A DNA stretch of 64,000 nucleotides from CAWBOY01 sp963790585 (GTDB lineage: Bacteria > Planctomycetota > Planctomycetia > Gemmatales > Gemmataceae), in the NCBI GenBank assembly GCA_963790585.1, contig CAWBOY010000004.1:1116001-1180000 (forward strand). The letters are read 5' to 3'. Of the stretch, positions 28,718 through 37,538 are shown one piece after another. Position 1 is the first letter of the stretch. Each line of letters starts with the position of its first letter. A program made the position numbers and the translations under genes. The notes below the pieces were generated by a model. That model did no database searches, was not told the origin of the DNA, and worked only from the letters and a program-made list of their open reading frames with translations.

Positions 28718-28868
28718 TACTTGCCTCCTATCGATGTTCCAGCGAATCGAATTCTAGGGAAACCCGCTCATCCGTCTGACCGCTCAGACCAGGACGTATC
28801 GACCGTGCTGATGCATGCGGAGTTGTGATGTCGGGAATGGGCTTGAGCATTGCCGCTACGGGAATCGA

Positions 28869-29464
28869 TTAACCCTTCCACCACTCGACCCGATGTTGAA
28901 TAAAATCACGCATACTCTGCGCGGACCTTTCGACAGTTGGCATCTTACTTTCATCCTCACCCATGTTCTTCAGGTAAGTGGTTGCCTCTTCGGGCGTCCA
29001 CAGAGGTAGCGATCGAGCGATCTCTTCGAACTTGCGGACCGTCTCGAAACCGCAAAGCTTCTTTAACAAGACATCTGGTTCGATATGCATCTCGGCGCAG
29101 ACGAGCTTCCAGGCGTCGGCCTCGACGCACAGCTTATAGCCGGTCATGTGGCGCAGCGGCGGAGACGTTCCGTCATTACCCTGTCTTCGAACTCGCTCGA
29201 CAATTCATACTTAAACTTCAGTCCGATCTGAGCCGAAAAGGCGAGCGCGAGATCGAGCTTCTCGGCCATGTGGAATAGGGACAACAGAAGCAAACTATCG
29301 CTCAAGCCGCAAAAGTCGGGCGCTCGGAACGCAAACGTGGGCGCCGACCAGGATAACCGGTTGGCTTCCGGTTCGTCGTTTCTATCGATTGCCGCCACGA
29401 TAAGGGGAATGCGTTCGGAGGGCGTGAGCCTGTCGTAGAGCCCCGTCAGGGTTCTGGTGTTCAT
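28869..29464 (-). pseudogene. Unrecognised protein, tandem paralogue 2, frameshifted
   Basis: The same family as the 28121-28717 gene: MNTRTLTGLYDRLTPSERIP at the start, YKLCVEADAWKLVC in the middle and SMRDFIQHRVEWWKG at the end. As read it is two overlapping frames (29464-29144 and 29147-28869). Adding one C (CGC CGC CTG CGC CAC ATG) near 29152 joins them into about 198 aa, the same length as the paralogue. A G/C-run error is likely. Its start overlaps the stop of the 29461-29766 gene (ATGA). Confidence 0.65.
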
Positions 29465-29766
29465 TGCTTGTCGCCTTTCGGTCGTTGTTTCAAAACCATC
29501 TCGAGTAACGCCACGCGCGCGGCCAGGTCGTTGACCTCGATGGCCTTCAACGCGATAGCGGCCAGGTGCCCAGCAGCGCGGGCCTTGGTCGCCGCCTCCG
29601 CGAACGGATCCGCCTGCACTGCGGCAGTTAACTGTTCGAGCAGCTTTAGGATGTCCGCAGACGTCCGCATTGAGACGGTCGGGGGTCGGCCAACGGAATC
29701 GCCAGACTGCCCCTTCTTATGAGGGAACGCTGTCTGAAGTTCGCGCAGCCGTCGGTGAAGTTTCAT
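29461..29766 (-). CDS. Small helical protein, unrecognised
   Basis: 101 aa, strongly helical and Ala/Leu-rich in the second half (ADILKLLEQLTAAVQADPFA and AARVALLEMVLKQRPKG), with a basic start. A short coiled coil is likely. It lies 13 bases after the HTH protein gene and overlaps the next gene by ATGA, so it is part of the same operon. Position and size recall small packaging or structural accessory proteins of phage-like elements, but this is a guess. Confidence 0.6.
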   Translation of the reverse strand: MKLHRRLRELQTAFPHKKGQSGDSVGRPPTVSMRTSADILKLLEQLTAAVQADPFAEAATKARAAGHLAAIALKAIEVNDLAARVALLEMVLKQRPKGDKQ

Positions 29767-29779
29767 GTCGTCCGCACCA

Positions 29780-30160
29780 TTAAGGGATCATCAATGATTC
29801 CAATGCCTGCTGCTCCAGGGTCGCCAGCCGGCCCTCAAAATCGCTGATCTCACGATACTTGGGCCCGAGCTCCAGGAGTGCCTTGGCGGCGCTGAAGCGG
29901 ACATTGGCTGGCGTGTTCCCCTTCAGCAAATCCAACATTGTCTTCATGGCCTCCGTTCCGGCCGCCGTCATCGTACCGGCAAGTCGTTGCACCATGTCAC
30001 CGCGGATAACCTGGATCTGGCGCTGGAATTTCGGATCCTTCTGCCTGCGTTGAAGCGTGCGTTTGCTGATTCCGGCCTTCTGCGCCGCCGTCTCAACGGT
30101 GGCACCGCAGGCGAGGGCCAAGATGGCGCTGTCATCTTTTGCCTGCTTGCCAGCATTCAT
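29780..30160 (-). CDS. Small HTH protein, terminase small-subunit-like
   Basis: 126 aa. The N-terminal half is a helix-turn-helix (LACGATVETAAQKAGISKRT then LQRRQKDPKF), the layout of phage terminase small subunits and of homeodomain-like resolvases. The C-terminal half (ANVRFSAAKALLELGPKYRE) is helical and could oligomerise. AAAGGAGGTCG precedes ATG 30160. It follows the ParB-methylase by about 60 bases. No terminase large subunit is in the window, so packaging cannot be claimed. Confidence 0.6.
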   Translation of the reverse strand: MNAGKQAKDDSAILALACGATVETAAQKAGISKRTLQRRQKDPKFQRQIQVIRGDMVQRLAGTMTAAGTEAMKTMLDLLKGNTPANVRFSAAKALLELGPKYREISDFEGRLATLEQQALESLMIP

Positions 30161-30223
30161 CTTGGCGACCTCCTTTCCTTGCCCGATTGCGTCGTTCCAG
30201 GCGTAAGGACTGCGGGTACCGGG

Positions 30224-31570
30224 TTAGGATGCCGTTGGCGTCACCACTAGCGGCCTCTTCACGAACGGTTCGCCGGTCTCGGCGTGAATCGCCTGTTTGC
30301 CGGTGAACTTCTCCCATCGTTCAATGATGACGTCACAATAGGGCAGATCCAGTTCCATCAGGAAAGCCTTACGCCCGGTCTGCTCGGCAGCGATGAGTGT
30401 GGACCCGCTTCCACCGAATAGGTCCAGAACGTGCTCGCCGGGCTTCGATGAGTACTCGATGGCTCGGGTGGCAAGTTCGACGGGCTTCTCCGTTAAATGG
30501 ATCATGGATTGCGGGTTGACCTTCTTAATGGCCCAGAGATCAGTGGCGTTGTTAGGGCCATAGAAGTGGTGTGCAGCGCCTTCTCGCCAACCGTAGAAGC
30601 ATTGCTCGTGAGAGCCCATGAAATCCTTGCGCGTTAGCACCGGGTGCAGCTTGTCCCACACGATCGACTGGCTGAAATACAAGCCGCACTTCTTCAAGGC
30701 CGGCGGATAATTAGACAAGTTGCTGTACCCACCCCACAGATAAAAACCTCGCCCGGGTAAAAGCACACGTGCTATGTTTGCGAACCACGCTTCTAGCAAA
30801 CGATCGAACTCGTCGTCGCTGACGAAATCATTGGCCAGGGGTCGATCTTTGGCACGCATCTTCTTGGTGGTCTTCTGCGCCTTCTCGGGGTGACGCTCCA
30901 AGTCGAAGCCCTGATGATGGGTTGTACCTTGGAACGATGACAGACCTGCAGCAATCGCATTGTTGCTGCGCGGCTCGACTTTGACTCCGTACGGCGGATC
31001 GCAATTCGCCAAGTGGATCGGAGCCCCATCCAACAACCGGTCTACATCCGCTGGCTTACTTGAGTCCCCACACAGCAAACGATGCCTGCCGAGAATCCAG
31101 AGATCGCCTGGTTTGGTCGTGGCCTCGTCTGGGGGTTCGGGGATGTCATCGGGGTCGGTGAACCCATCGGTCGTAGGCGGATCCATCAATCGATCCAGGT
31201 CCTCGGCGGAGAATCCGGTCAAATCCAAGTCGATATCCATTCCTTGCAACGCGATCAGCTCGATCGTCAGCTTGTCATCGTCCCATTGGGACAGCGTTGC
31301 TGTTTGGTTATCAGCCAGGCGATAGGCCTTTGCTTGAGCCGGAGATAGCCCGACAGCCACATGGACTGGCACCTCGATCATCTCAAGCTTCAACGCAGCT
31401 TTATACCGCGTGTGGCCGACGATGATAACCCCTTCTTCATCCACCACGATCGGCTGGCGAAAGCCGAACTCCTTGATGGATGCCGCCACCATATCGACGG
31501 CGGCGTCATTGATGCGGGGATTATTTTCGTAGGGCCGAATGGAGGCGATCGGTCGTAGTTCCACAAGCAT
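30224..31570 (-). CDS. ParB-domain plus DNA methyltransferase protein
   Basis: About 448 aa. N-terminal ParB-like domain (~5-95; VELRPIASIRPYENNPRIND, IVGHTRYKAAL) then a beta-class amino-methyltransferase: DPPYG is the catalytic motif IV and VLDLFGGSGSTLIAAEQTGR the SAM motif I, with motif IV before motif I as in the beta class. This fusion is frequent in phages and integrative elements, where it modifies element DNA against restriction. ATG 31570 has GAGGATC upstream and starts right at the domain; the open frame extends further but without coding character. No cognate restriction enzyme is adjacent. The target site is unknown. Confidence 0.85.
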   Translation of the reverse strand: MLVELRPIASIRPYENNPRINDAAVDMVAASIKEFGFRQPIVVDEEGVIIVGHTRYKAALKLEMIEVPVHVAVGLSPAQAKAYRLADNQTATLSQWDDDKLTIELIALQGMDIDLDLTGFSAEDLDRLMDPPTTDGFTDPDDIPEPPDEATTKPGDLWILGRHRLLCGDSSKPADVDRLLDGAPIHLANCDPPYGVKVEPRSNNAIAAGLSSFQGTTHHQGFDLERHPEKAQKTTKKMRAKDRPLANDFVSDDEFDRLLEAWFANIARVLLPGRGFYLWGGYSNLSNYPPALKKCGLYFSQSIVWDKLHPVLTRKDFMGSHEQCFYGWREGAAHHFYGPNNATDLWAIKKVNPQSMIHLTEKPVELATRAIEYSSKPGEHVLDLFGGSGSTLIAAEQTGRKAFLMELDLPYCDVIIERWEKFTGKQAIHAETGEPFVKRPLVVTPTAS

Positions 31571-31775
31571 GTTCGTGATCCTCGGTTCCGTGGTGAAAAG
31601 ATACATGAGAATACTAAAAACCAAGGCGCGAATGCAAACTGACGACGCTGTTTTTCGCAGGAATTCCGCGAATTTGTCCATGCTGGCCTTCAGGAGTCTC
31701 GCAAGGTGAGGTAACTGTGTTGTCATGCGGGTAATACCCGTTTTACAAGTACAGGTTTCACAGGGAGTTACGATC
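31571..31775. promoter_or_regulatory. Divergent promoter region, ParB-methylase / HARE-HTH
   Basis: About 205 bases between divergent genes; both operons of the element's right half must start here. No operator was identified with confidence. Confidence 0.4.
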
Positions 31776-32312
31776 ATGACGCGGAAGAAAAATGGTCCAG
31801 GTACGGCAACCTCAGACCTGCCGGCACTGAGGATCGGGAGTCGGGTGCGATCTACCGAAGACAACGTCGAAGGCCGCATCGTCTGGGCCAATGGAACATC
31901 GGTGAAAATCAAGTGGGACGATGGCGAACAGGTCACCTGGAAGCGCGCGGAGTTGGCCAGCAAAGGCCTGGAGTTTCTGGATGATGACCTACCGGAGACG
32001 ACTACTCAGAGCGAGGCACAGCCGGTGGCTGAACCTGCGTCCGCTAAGGCACCAAAGGCAAAGGAGATGGACACCAGCGCAGAGAAGAAGCTGAGCGCCA
32101 TCGACGCGGCCGCGAAGGTCCTCGCGGAGTCCAGGAAGCCGATGAATTGTCAGGAGCTGATTGGTGTGATGGCGATCCAGAACTATTGGAGTTCACCCGG
32201 CGGAAAAACACCTGCGGCCACGTTGTATAGCGCCATTTTGCGAGAGATTGCAAAAGGTGAGGAATCTCGGTTCGTGAAGATCGGTCGCGGTATGTTTGCA
32301 CACAAGGCGTAG
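31776..32312 (+). CDS. HARE-HTH domain protein
   Basis: About 178 aa. The N-terminal ~60 residues (RIGSRVRSTEDNVEGRIVW, VKIKWDDGEQVTWKRAEL) form a small beta-barrel like Tudor/KOW domains. After an Ala/Pro/Lys linker, residues ~105-178 match a HARE-HTH (SAIDAAAKVLAESRKPMNCQ, SPGGKTPAATLYSAILREI), a winged helix proposed to read DNA base modifications and found with restriction systems and in RNA polymerase delta. That fits the divergent methylase gene. ATG 31776 has AGGGAG upstream; the frame opens earlier at 31725. Confidence 0.75.
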   Translation: MTRKKNGPGTATSDLPALRIGSRVRSTEDNVEGRIVWANGTSVKIKWDDGEQVTWKRAELASKGLEFLDDDLPETTTQSEAQPVAEPASAKAPKAKEMDTSAEKKLSAIDAAAKVLAESRKPMNCQELIGVMAIQNYWSSPGGKTPAATLYSAILREIAKGEESRFVKIGRGMFAHKA

Positions 32313-32355
32313 AAGACCAACCATTACAAACACCAACACCAAAGGAACCTCCGAA

Positions 32356-33387
32356 ATGACATCTTTCCAGAAACCGCAATCGTTGAAAGCCGCTTTGAAA
32401 CTTGGCCTCTATGGCCCCGCCGGGAGCGGCAAGACCTTCACCTCGCTTTTGATCTCCGAGGGCTTGGCACGCCATACTGGGAAACGCGTCGCCTACTGCG
32501 ACACCGAATTCGGCACCGCTTTCTATGGGCAGGAGGTCAGCCAACGCACCGCCCATCCAGCGGCGTTCGACTTCGACGTGCTGCACACGAAATCGATCAC
32601 CGAAGTGCTCTCAGCCCTGAAGAGCGTTGACCCCAGTCGTCACGGGGTAATCGTGATCGATTCAATCACGCACCTGTGGGACGCCTGCCGCAATGCGTAC
32701 ACGGGTCGGCAAACGAAAATCGGCTCGATCCCGATGCATGCCTGGACGCTGATCAAAAAACCGTACAAGCAACTTCTGCATTTTTTGTTGACCTCGCCGT
32801 TGCACGTCGTCATCTGCGGGCGACAGGGGATCGACTACGGTGAGGATGAATCCAGCGGGGAACTGAAGAGCTTGGGTTTCAAGATGCGTGCCGAGGGAGA
32901 GACGGCCTACGAGCCCGACCTGTTGTTGCGGCTCGAGTCGCATAGGCCCGCCAAGAATAAACCAGCCTATCCAGTGGCCCATGTCGAGAAGGACCGCACC
33001 GGCGTTTTGGCGGGCCAGACGATATCCTGGCCCGACTTCGACAAAGTGGCAAAACCGCTTCTTCCGTTGCTCGGTTTGACACAGGCGGTAGCGCCAACGG
33101 ATGATGAGGTTGGCCAGCAGGATGCGGAGGCGATCCTGCGCCAGGAAACGCTGCGCTTGCAGCAATCGGCGGATCTGGCATCGACTTACGCGCTGCGTTT
33201 CAAAGAGGCGGAGACGGTGGCTGTCCTCGAACGCCTTGGCAAGGAGTTGACGCCGCAGGTGAAGAGTCTGCTGGCGGCAGTCGACTTGGCTCGGGTGCGG
33301 ATTGCGTATACGAAGCGGTTGGGGCAGCTCAAGGGCGAGGATGTAGTGGAAAATCACACAGCTGTTGGAGATCCCATAGCCCCATGA
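32356..33387 (+). CDS. Phage-type RecA-like AAA ATPase
   Basis: About 343 aa. Walker A GPAGSGKT near residue 20, Walker B VIVIDSITHLWD near 100, as in the AAA_24/Sak4-like single-strand annealing or recombination ATPases of phages. The C-terminal ~80 residues are a charged helical region (QETLRLQQSADLASTYALRF). It could drive recombination or replication of the element. ATG 32356 with GGAACC upstream is the domain start; a longer frame from 32296 is less likely. Its stop overlaps the next frame by ATGA. Confidence 0.8.
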   Translation: MTSFQKPQSLKAALKLGLYGPAGSGKTFTSLLISEGLARHTGKRVAYCDTEFGTAFYGQEVSQRTAHPAAFDFDVLHTKSITEVLSALKSVDPSRHGVIVIDSITHLWDACRNAYTGRQTKIGSIPMHAWTLIKKPYKQLLHFLLTSPLHVVICGRQGIDYGEDESSGELKSLGFKMRAEGETAYEPDLLLRLESHRPAKNKPAYPVAHVEKDRTGVLAGQTISWPDFDKVAKPLLPLLGLTQAVAPTDDEVGQQDAEAILRQETLRLQQSADLASTYALRFKEAETVAVLERLGKELTPQVKSLLAAVDLARVRIAYTKRLGQLKGEDVVENHTAVGDPIAP

Positions 33388-33695
33388 GACGCCTTAAGTC
33401 GTTCTTGCCTTTGGAAGACCCTGCGTGGGGCCACCGTCTACTTGAGCTATCCTATACTCCACGCTTGATCTCGCAACCCTTTTGCTCGCGCTTGGCCGAG
33501 AAGTATTTTGATTGGCGTGGAAATCCTAGTGTAAGGTGGTTTGGCGAACCGATACGCATCAGCCTCCCGGACGCGAGGCTCTTTAGATACCAGTACCTGG
33601 TGGTAACGACGTTACCACCAGGTACATCACCTGGAGCCATCGTTTGTCAGCAAGTTATCCTTATACTGGGCTACGTCGAAAGCACAGGAAGTTGA
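33384..33695 (+). CDS. Possible small protein, unrecognised
   Basis: 103 aa, starting by ATGA overlap with the ATPase gene. The overlap supports translation, but the sequence has no recognisable motif and rather even composition. Its 3' third contains a 33-bp palindrome, which is unusual for coding DNA. Low confidence that it is a real gene. Confidence 0.35.
   Translation: MRRLKSFLPLEDPAWGHRLLELSYTPRLISQPFCSRLAEKYFDWRGNPSVRWFGEPIRISLPDARLFRYQYLVVTTLPPGTSPGAIVCQQVILILGYVESTGS
33593..33625. repeat. 33-bp perfect palindrome (16-bp arms, 1-base centre)
   Basis: GTACCTGGTGGTAACG, a single A, then the exact complement ending at 33625. With a one-base centre it cannot form an ordinary hairpin loop without opening bases, so a dimeric protein site or recombination site is more likely than a terminator. 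No T-run follows. Confidence 0.85.
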
Positions 33696-33756
33696 TAGCT
33701 GGACTTCCTTGCATAATGCTTTCAAGGTGCAAGAAGGTGGAGTTACTAATTTCACA

Positions 33757-34443
33757 TCAACACTGTGATGTATCGACGCGATTTTCATTGGGCTCGCGCG
33801 TCTGTGCGTCGTAGGAGTGGTAAGAATTGAGGATTAAGGGGTTGAAGTAGAAGTATATATATTGAGCTGATGATTCTATATCCTCGGGTGCTATTGCCAA
33901 GTATTCCCTAAGATAAACGCCATTGATGGGGTAGTTTATGGACAAGATCCGTGAACCAGACCGCATGGTTCTCAGTTTCGGAACCAATTGCACTATCACG
34001 TCTGGATTAATGTACATAACCGTAAGAGTGGCCCGTCGCAAATTGACAGTTAAAAAATCGCAGTGGCGAATGTTGACTAGATGAGCAACTCCCGCAGCGG
34101 CTACGTTCCTACGCGCGTCTCGCAAGCGTTTAGGATCTACGTCGATGCCGACACATCGAATCCCGAAACGTTGAGCCGCACGAATACAGATTCGCGCATC
34201 GCCGCAGCCTAATTCGTAAAGCACGTCACAGTCCTGAATCCGAGCCATATCAAGCATTCGCTCGACTACATAATTACTGGCTGGAAGGAACTCGATGTCC
34301 GGGTGAATTTTGATAGACTGTACCCATTTGTCTGCTATTTCCTGGTCTATTCCGAGGCGGCAACTTATTTCCGAAATTGGCAAGCCTTGCCTTCGGAGAG
34401 CACGTGCTTTCGCGCGTTTTATATTTGTCGTTTCACGAGCCAT
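33757..34443 (-). CDS. HTH plus class I SAM-dependent methyltransferase
   Basis: 228 aa. Residues ~8-45 form a helix-turn-helix-like start (KARALRRQGLPISEISCRLG), then a Rossmann methyltransferase with motif I YELGCGDARICIRAAQ, acidic motif II GIDVDP and motif III near IRHCDF. The C-terminal strand order seems complete. The substrate is unknown: no NPPY-type motif is present, so DNA amino-methylation is not supported. It converges with the AAA ATPase operon. Base composition is lower in G+C than the neighbours, suggesting separate transfer. Confidence 0.7.
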   Translation of the reverse strand: MARETTNIKRAKARALRRQGLPISEISCRLGIDQEIADKWVQSIKIHPDIEFLPASNYVVERMLDMARIQDCDVLYELGCGDARICIRAAQRFGIRCVGIDVDPKRLRDARRNVAAAGVAHLVNIRHCDFLTVNLRRATLTVMYINPDVIVQLVPKLRTMRSGSRILSINYPINGVYLREYLAIAPEDIESSAQYIYFYFNPLILNSYHSYDAQTREPNENRVDTSQC

Positions 34444-34663
34444 ATTTCAAGCCCTGGTCGCCAAAGAATACTCGGACCTTCCGCCCGCTACGCTCCCACC
34501 ACCGCACTTCATGCCCCCCATTACCCTTCATCGTCGCCGCGCTCGCTCAGCCGTACAATGGCTCCAGAACGGGGCGGTCATGTAGTGCGGACTAATCAGT
34601 CGTTCGAAAAAGTGAGTCCTCTACCATTATCAAAAATAGATATCGAGCGGAAAGAATCGATTC

Positions 34664-35575
34664 TCACTCGATTACGTGGAATATGCTGCCGTTATTGGAG
34701 ATTCCTACACCGTTCCATTTAATAGTACGGATGTGAGGGGGTTGTGCTGGGCGTATCACGTTTCCATGCTTGTCTTTGCGTTCTGCCCACTGGTCTACAA
34801 CTTGAATACCTTCGGCATTCTGCCCAAGATAGAGTGCCGCATGACCAGTATACTTTCCGTTAACGAACGTCGCGATGGCGGTGCCTTCCCTTAAGTTTGA
34901 TCCCCTCACAAGAAGTCCCTGTGTCCAATTCTTGGTAACTGCGGTGATGTTGGCCGCCTTCTTTACCAGTGTGACACATTCACCGTTACCTTCTAGGGGC
35001 TTTCCTGCCCAGTTTTTCGGGTTGTTGGCAACGTATCTCGGAGGCAGTGGGGCTGGGGGCACTGGTGATGGCGGCATGACCGGCGGCGGCATGACCGGCG
35101 GCGGCATGACTGGCGGCGGCATGACCGGCGGCGGCATGACCGGCGGCGGCATGACCGGCGGCGGCATGACCGGCGGCGGCATGACTGGCGGCGGCATGAC
35201 TGGCGGCGGCATGACCGGCGGCGGCATGACCGGCGGCGGCATGACTGGCGGCGGCATGACTGGCGGCGGCATGACCGGCGGCGGCATGACCGGCGGCGGC
35301 ATGACTGGCGGCGGCATGACCGGCGGCGGCATGACTGGCGGCGGCATGACCGGCGGCGGCATGACTGGCGGCGGCATGACTGGCGGCGGCATGACCGGCG
35401 GCGGCATGACCGGCGGCGGCATGACTGGCGGCGGCATGACCGGCGGCGGCATGACTGGCGGCGGCATGACTGGCGGCGGCATGACTGGCGGCGGCATGAC
35501 CGGCGGCGGCATGACCGGCGGCGGCATGACCGGCGGCGGCATTGGTGGGGGCGGCATTGGTGATGGCCTCGCCAT
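34664..35575 (-). CDS. BPSL0067-type (NlpC/P60-like) protein with long Pro-rich repeat stalk
   Basis: 303 aa. The first ~165 residues are almost entirely the pentapeptide PPPVM repeated 31 times, ending in PPSPVPPAPLPP. The C-terminal ~125 residues match the BPSL0067 family: YVANNPKNWAGKPLEGNGEC with the candidate catalytic Cys, then GHAALYLGQN with the His, and RTIKWNG near the end. This is a papain-like fold expected to cleave peptide or amide bonds, perhaps in peptidoglycan. No signal peptide precedes the stalk, so secretion would need another route. The stalk should form an extended polyproline-like rod. No immunity gene or secretion system is recognisable alongside. Confidence 0.75.
   Translation of the reverse strand: MARPSPMPPPPMPPPVMPPPVMPPPVMPPPVMPPPVMPPPVMPPPVMPPPVMPPPVMPPPVMPPPVMPPPVMPPPVMPPPVMPPPVMPPPVMPPPVMPPPVMPPPVMPPPVMPPPVMPPPVMPPPVMPPPVMPPPVMPPPVMPPPVMPPPVMPPPVMPPPVMPPPVMPPSPVPPAPLPPRYVANNPKNWAGKPLEGNGECVTLVKKAANITAVTKNWTQGLLVRGSNLREGTAIATFVNGKYTGHAALYLGQNAEGIQVVDQWAERKDKHGNVIRPAQPPHIRTIKWNGVGISNNGSIFHVIE
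35076..35540. repeat. Minisatellite: 31 tandem copies of a 15-bp unit
   Basis: The plus-strand unit is ATGACYGGCGGCGGC, exactly 31 copies in 465 bases. The only variation seen is C or T at the sixth base, which on the coding (minus) strand is a silent CCG/CCA proline change. Copy number probably varies by slippage in steps of five residues without frame change. Confidence 0.95.
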
Positions 35576-36024
35576 AGACTAACCTCTCATGGTCAGAGCA
35601 AACACACAGGAATTGTTGGACAAAATGCTAATCTGACGTGAGTTCCACCTTCTCCGCTGATTGTTGCCAGAAAAGCCAATTCGGTCAACGTAACTGCAAC
35701 GTGGCACGCGAGTGCCCTGATTTCTCCGAAGACCTTTACGCGGGACCATGAAGGCGACCTACATTAGGCCACGCGAGCCGAGTGGCAATGGAACTGCGCT
35801 TGCGATAAAGCGAGCAGTTTCCACTGCTGCGTGCAGCGTTTTCCTGCGTTCTCAGCCGGGTCGACACGCACATCTATCAACATTACACCCACGTTGTCCC
35901 GCCCGCGAGCTTCTTCCCGAGAAAGCTGGCTGCTTTCCTGCGATGTTCCCTCATTGCGACGTCTTTGTCCTTGCTCTCGCCTGTGCCGCTCGCGAAGGTG
36001 CATCCGAACGCGCATTGGTTCAGC
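35576..36024. other. Intergenic stretch upstream of the stalk protein gene
   Basis: About 450 bases with no convincing gene; open frames on either strand lack coding character. It lies between two minus-strand genes and should carry the promoter of the 34664-35575 gene near its left end. Confidence 0.4.
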
Positions 36025-36354
36025 TCACCCTTGACGAGCGATAACCTTCCCGGTTTTTCTTGAAACGACTACCGTCTTCGGTGTACTCGGAGTGTTTGAA
36101 TCGCTCGCGGCAGCCTTCGGCCGTACTTGAGCTACCACGACATCGTCCGCTGCTGGAGCATCGGCTGCTTTTGCCTTGTGCGCAGCACTCTCTTCAGCGT
36201 CAAAACCGAGGTATTTTCGTCGCAGCTCCGCGAGCGATGGTCCCGGGCTTGAAGCCTCGTCTGCCGCGTCTGCGGGCTTAGAACGCTGGCCTTCGACTAT
36301 TTCCATCTCCGGCATGACTTCAGCCAGGATTTCTTTCACCGATTTCTTCGCCAT
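36025..36354 (-). CDS. Small charged, probably disordered protein
   Basis: 109 aa beginning MAKKSVKEILAEVMPEMEIV, followed by an acidic/Ala-rich linker and a basic C-terminus (VVVSRKTGKVIARQG). Only the first 20 and the middle (SLAELRRKYLGFDAEE) look structured. It starts 29 bases after the C25-type peptidase gene on the same strand, so it is the third gene of that operon. A long unstructured chain beside a peptidase could be its substrate, inhibitor or adaptor. No family is recognised. Confidence 0.6.
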   Translation of the reverse strand: MAKKSVKEILAEVMPEMEIVEGQRSKPADAADEASSPGPSLAELRRKYLGFDAEESAAHKAKAADAPAADDVVVAQVRPKAAASDSNTPSTPKTVVVSRKTGKVIARQG

Positions 36355-36383
36355 GACAGTCTCCCATGCTCACACCACTCATT

Positions 36384-37538
36384 TCACCAGCCTAGTCCCA
36401 GGCAAGCGAATTGTCGCAGTATTTTCAATTCCGCGGCCCGATCGAACTCGTCCGTAAGACCATGTGGCATGCCACGCAAGTAGTCCTTCTTAGCCAGGAA
36501 AAGCGCTTCAGCCGGACCTTTTCCGGCCGAGAGCTGAGTCCAGAACGCATCGTGCATTGGCTTACCCATGAAATTATATCCGGGTTGGGTTTCGTCGGGG
36601 GAATAGTGACTGCCGGTACAGCCAATAAACGCCGTCGCTCCCGCCCGCAAGTAGGCAACCGCAATCGAAGATTCCGGACTGCGCGGCCGTAGCACCGTGC
36701 CCAAGGGCGCCATGCCAGCCGGCGGGGCCATCGTCAATGCGCCCCAACAGCAACCAGCAAAAACGACAGTTCCCGGAACCGACTTCGGTACATTACGCAC
36801 CGAAACTGCTTCATACATCACGCCTGGGGCCGACTCGCCCCAGAACCTTGAGGCGTCCACATGGTCGCCATGTAGCATGAAATAGACTGCCCCAACTGCC
36901 TCCCCCTCCGCACAATCCGCAGGCCGGAACACCCTAGACACTTGCAGCGGTTTGCCTCTGCCCGGAACAGCCTGAAATACTTGATTGGCAAATGGACGGT
37001 AGAAATTGCGTACACCGAAACGACGAACAGGGACAAATTCCTGAGCTTGCAGGGCCGCGAACACAACGTCGGCTCGGCGGCCGTCCGGGATGCGTGTAAC
37101 CGGAAGTTCCGGCATAAGGTCGCCGTCGCGGTCACCGTACAATTCATCGCTCCAGACGATGAAGTTGTCAAGGTCGTTGCGAATGTTGCCGCTCGCCTCA
37201 AGGTTGCGCCGAGTGGCCACGTCAAGAACGTCCAGCCGGTGAGCTGGGACTACATCGTACCCGCCCAGCACCACTACCCCAACGACATCGGCACCTTGTA
37301 GTGCAGCGCGGATCGCGGGGACGGCCTCTTGAGCTGTTTTGAGGCCCGCCGGCAGCAGCACGAGCTTAACAGTAGGTAAAGCACGAAGCGCTGCCAAAAC
37401 GCTCCGCGCCTCCGATTCACCGATGTTCGCTGCGAGCTCAGGAGGGCAGGTAACGAAGAGAAGTCTTGGCAACACACGTCCCCCGCCAAGCCGCAGTTCC
37501 CCCGTAGGCTGCCCGACGTTCGGGTCACGCCTCGTCAC
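36384..37538 (-). CDS. C25 (gingipain-like, clan CD) cysteine peptidase
   Basis: 384 aa. Clan CD features in order: VVGVVVLGGYDVVPAHRLDV, then DELYGDRDGDLMPELPVTRI typical of C25 peptidases, catalytic His 223 in YFMLHGDHVD, and catalytic Cys 263 or 264 in VVFAGCCWGAL. There is no signal peptide and no C-terminal sorting domain, so unlike gingipains it acts inside the cell. GTG start at 37538 overlaps the MBL gene stop (GTGA). A cytoplasmic caspase-fold peptidase coupled to a metallo-hydrolase suggests a regulated proteolytic effector, possibly in defence or cell death. That role is inference. Confidence 0.75.
   Translation of the reverse strand: MTRRDPNVGQPTGELRLGGGRVLPRLLFVTCPPELAANIGESEARSVLAALRALPTVKLVLLPAGLKTAQEAVPAIRAALQGADVVGVVVLGGYDVVPAHRLDVLDVATRRNLEASGNIRNDLDNFIVWSDELYGDRDGDLMPELPVTRIPDGRRADVVFAALQAQEFVPVRRFGVRNFYRPFANQVFQAVPGRGKPLQVSRVFRPADCAEGEAVGAVYFMLHGDHVDASRFWGESAPGVMYEAVSVRNVPKSVPGTVVFAGCCWGALTMAPPAGMAPLGTVLRPRSPESSIAVAYLRAGATAFIGCTGSHYSPDETQPGYNFMGKPMHDAFWTQLSAGKGPAEALFLAKKDYLRGMPHGLTDEFDRAAELKILRQFACLGLGW

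Noticed and set aside
29461..30160. A complete phage packaging module
   Set aside because: A terminase-like small HTH protein is present, but no large terminase, portal or capsid gene is visible.
33593..33625. Rho-independent terminator
   Set aside because: The palindrome has a one-base centre and is not followed by a T-run.
34875..35582. Long plus-strand frame of repeated GGGMT
   Set aside because: It is the mirror of the 15-bp minisatellite. The minus strand continues into a real BPSL0067-type domain and variation is silent only in that frame.
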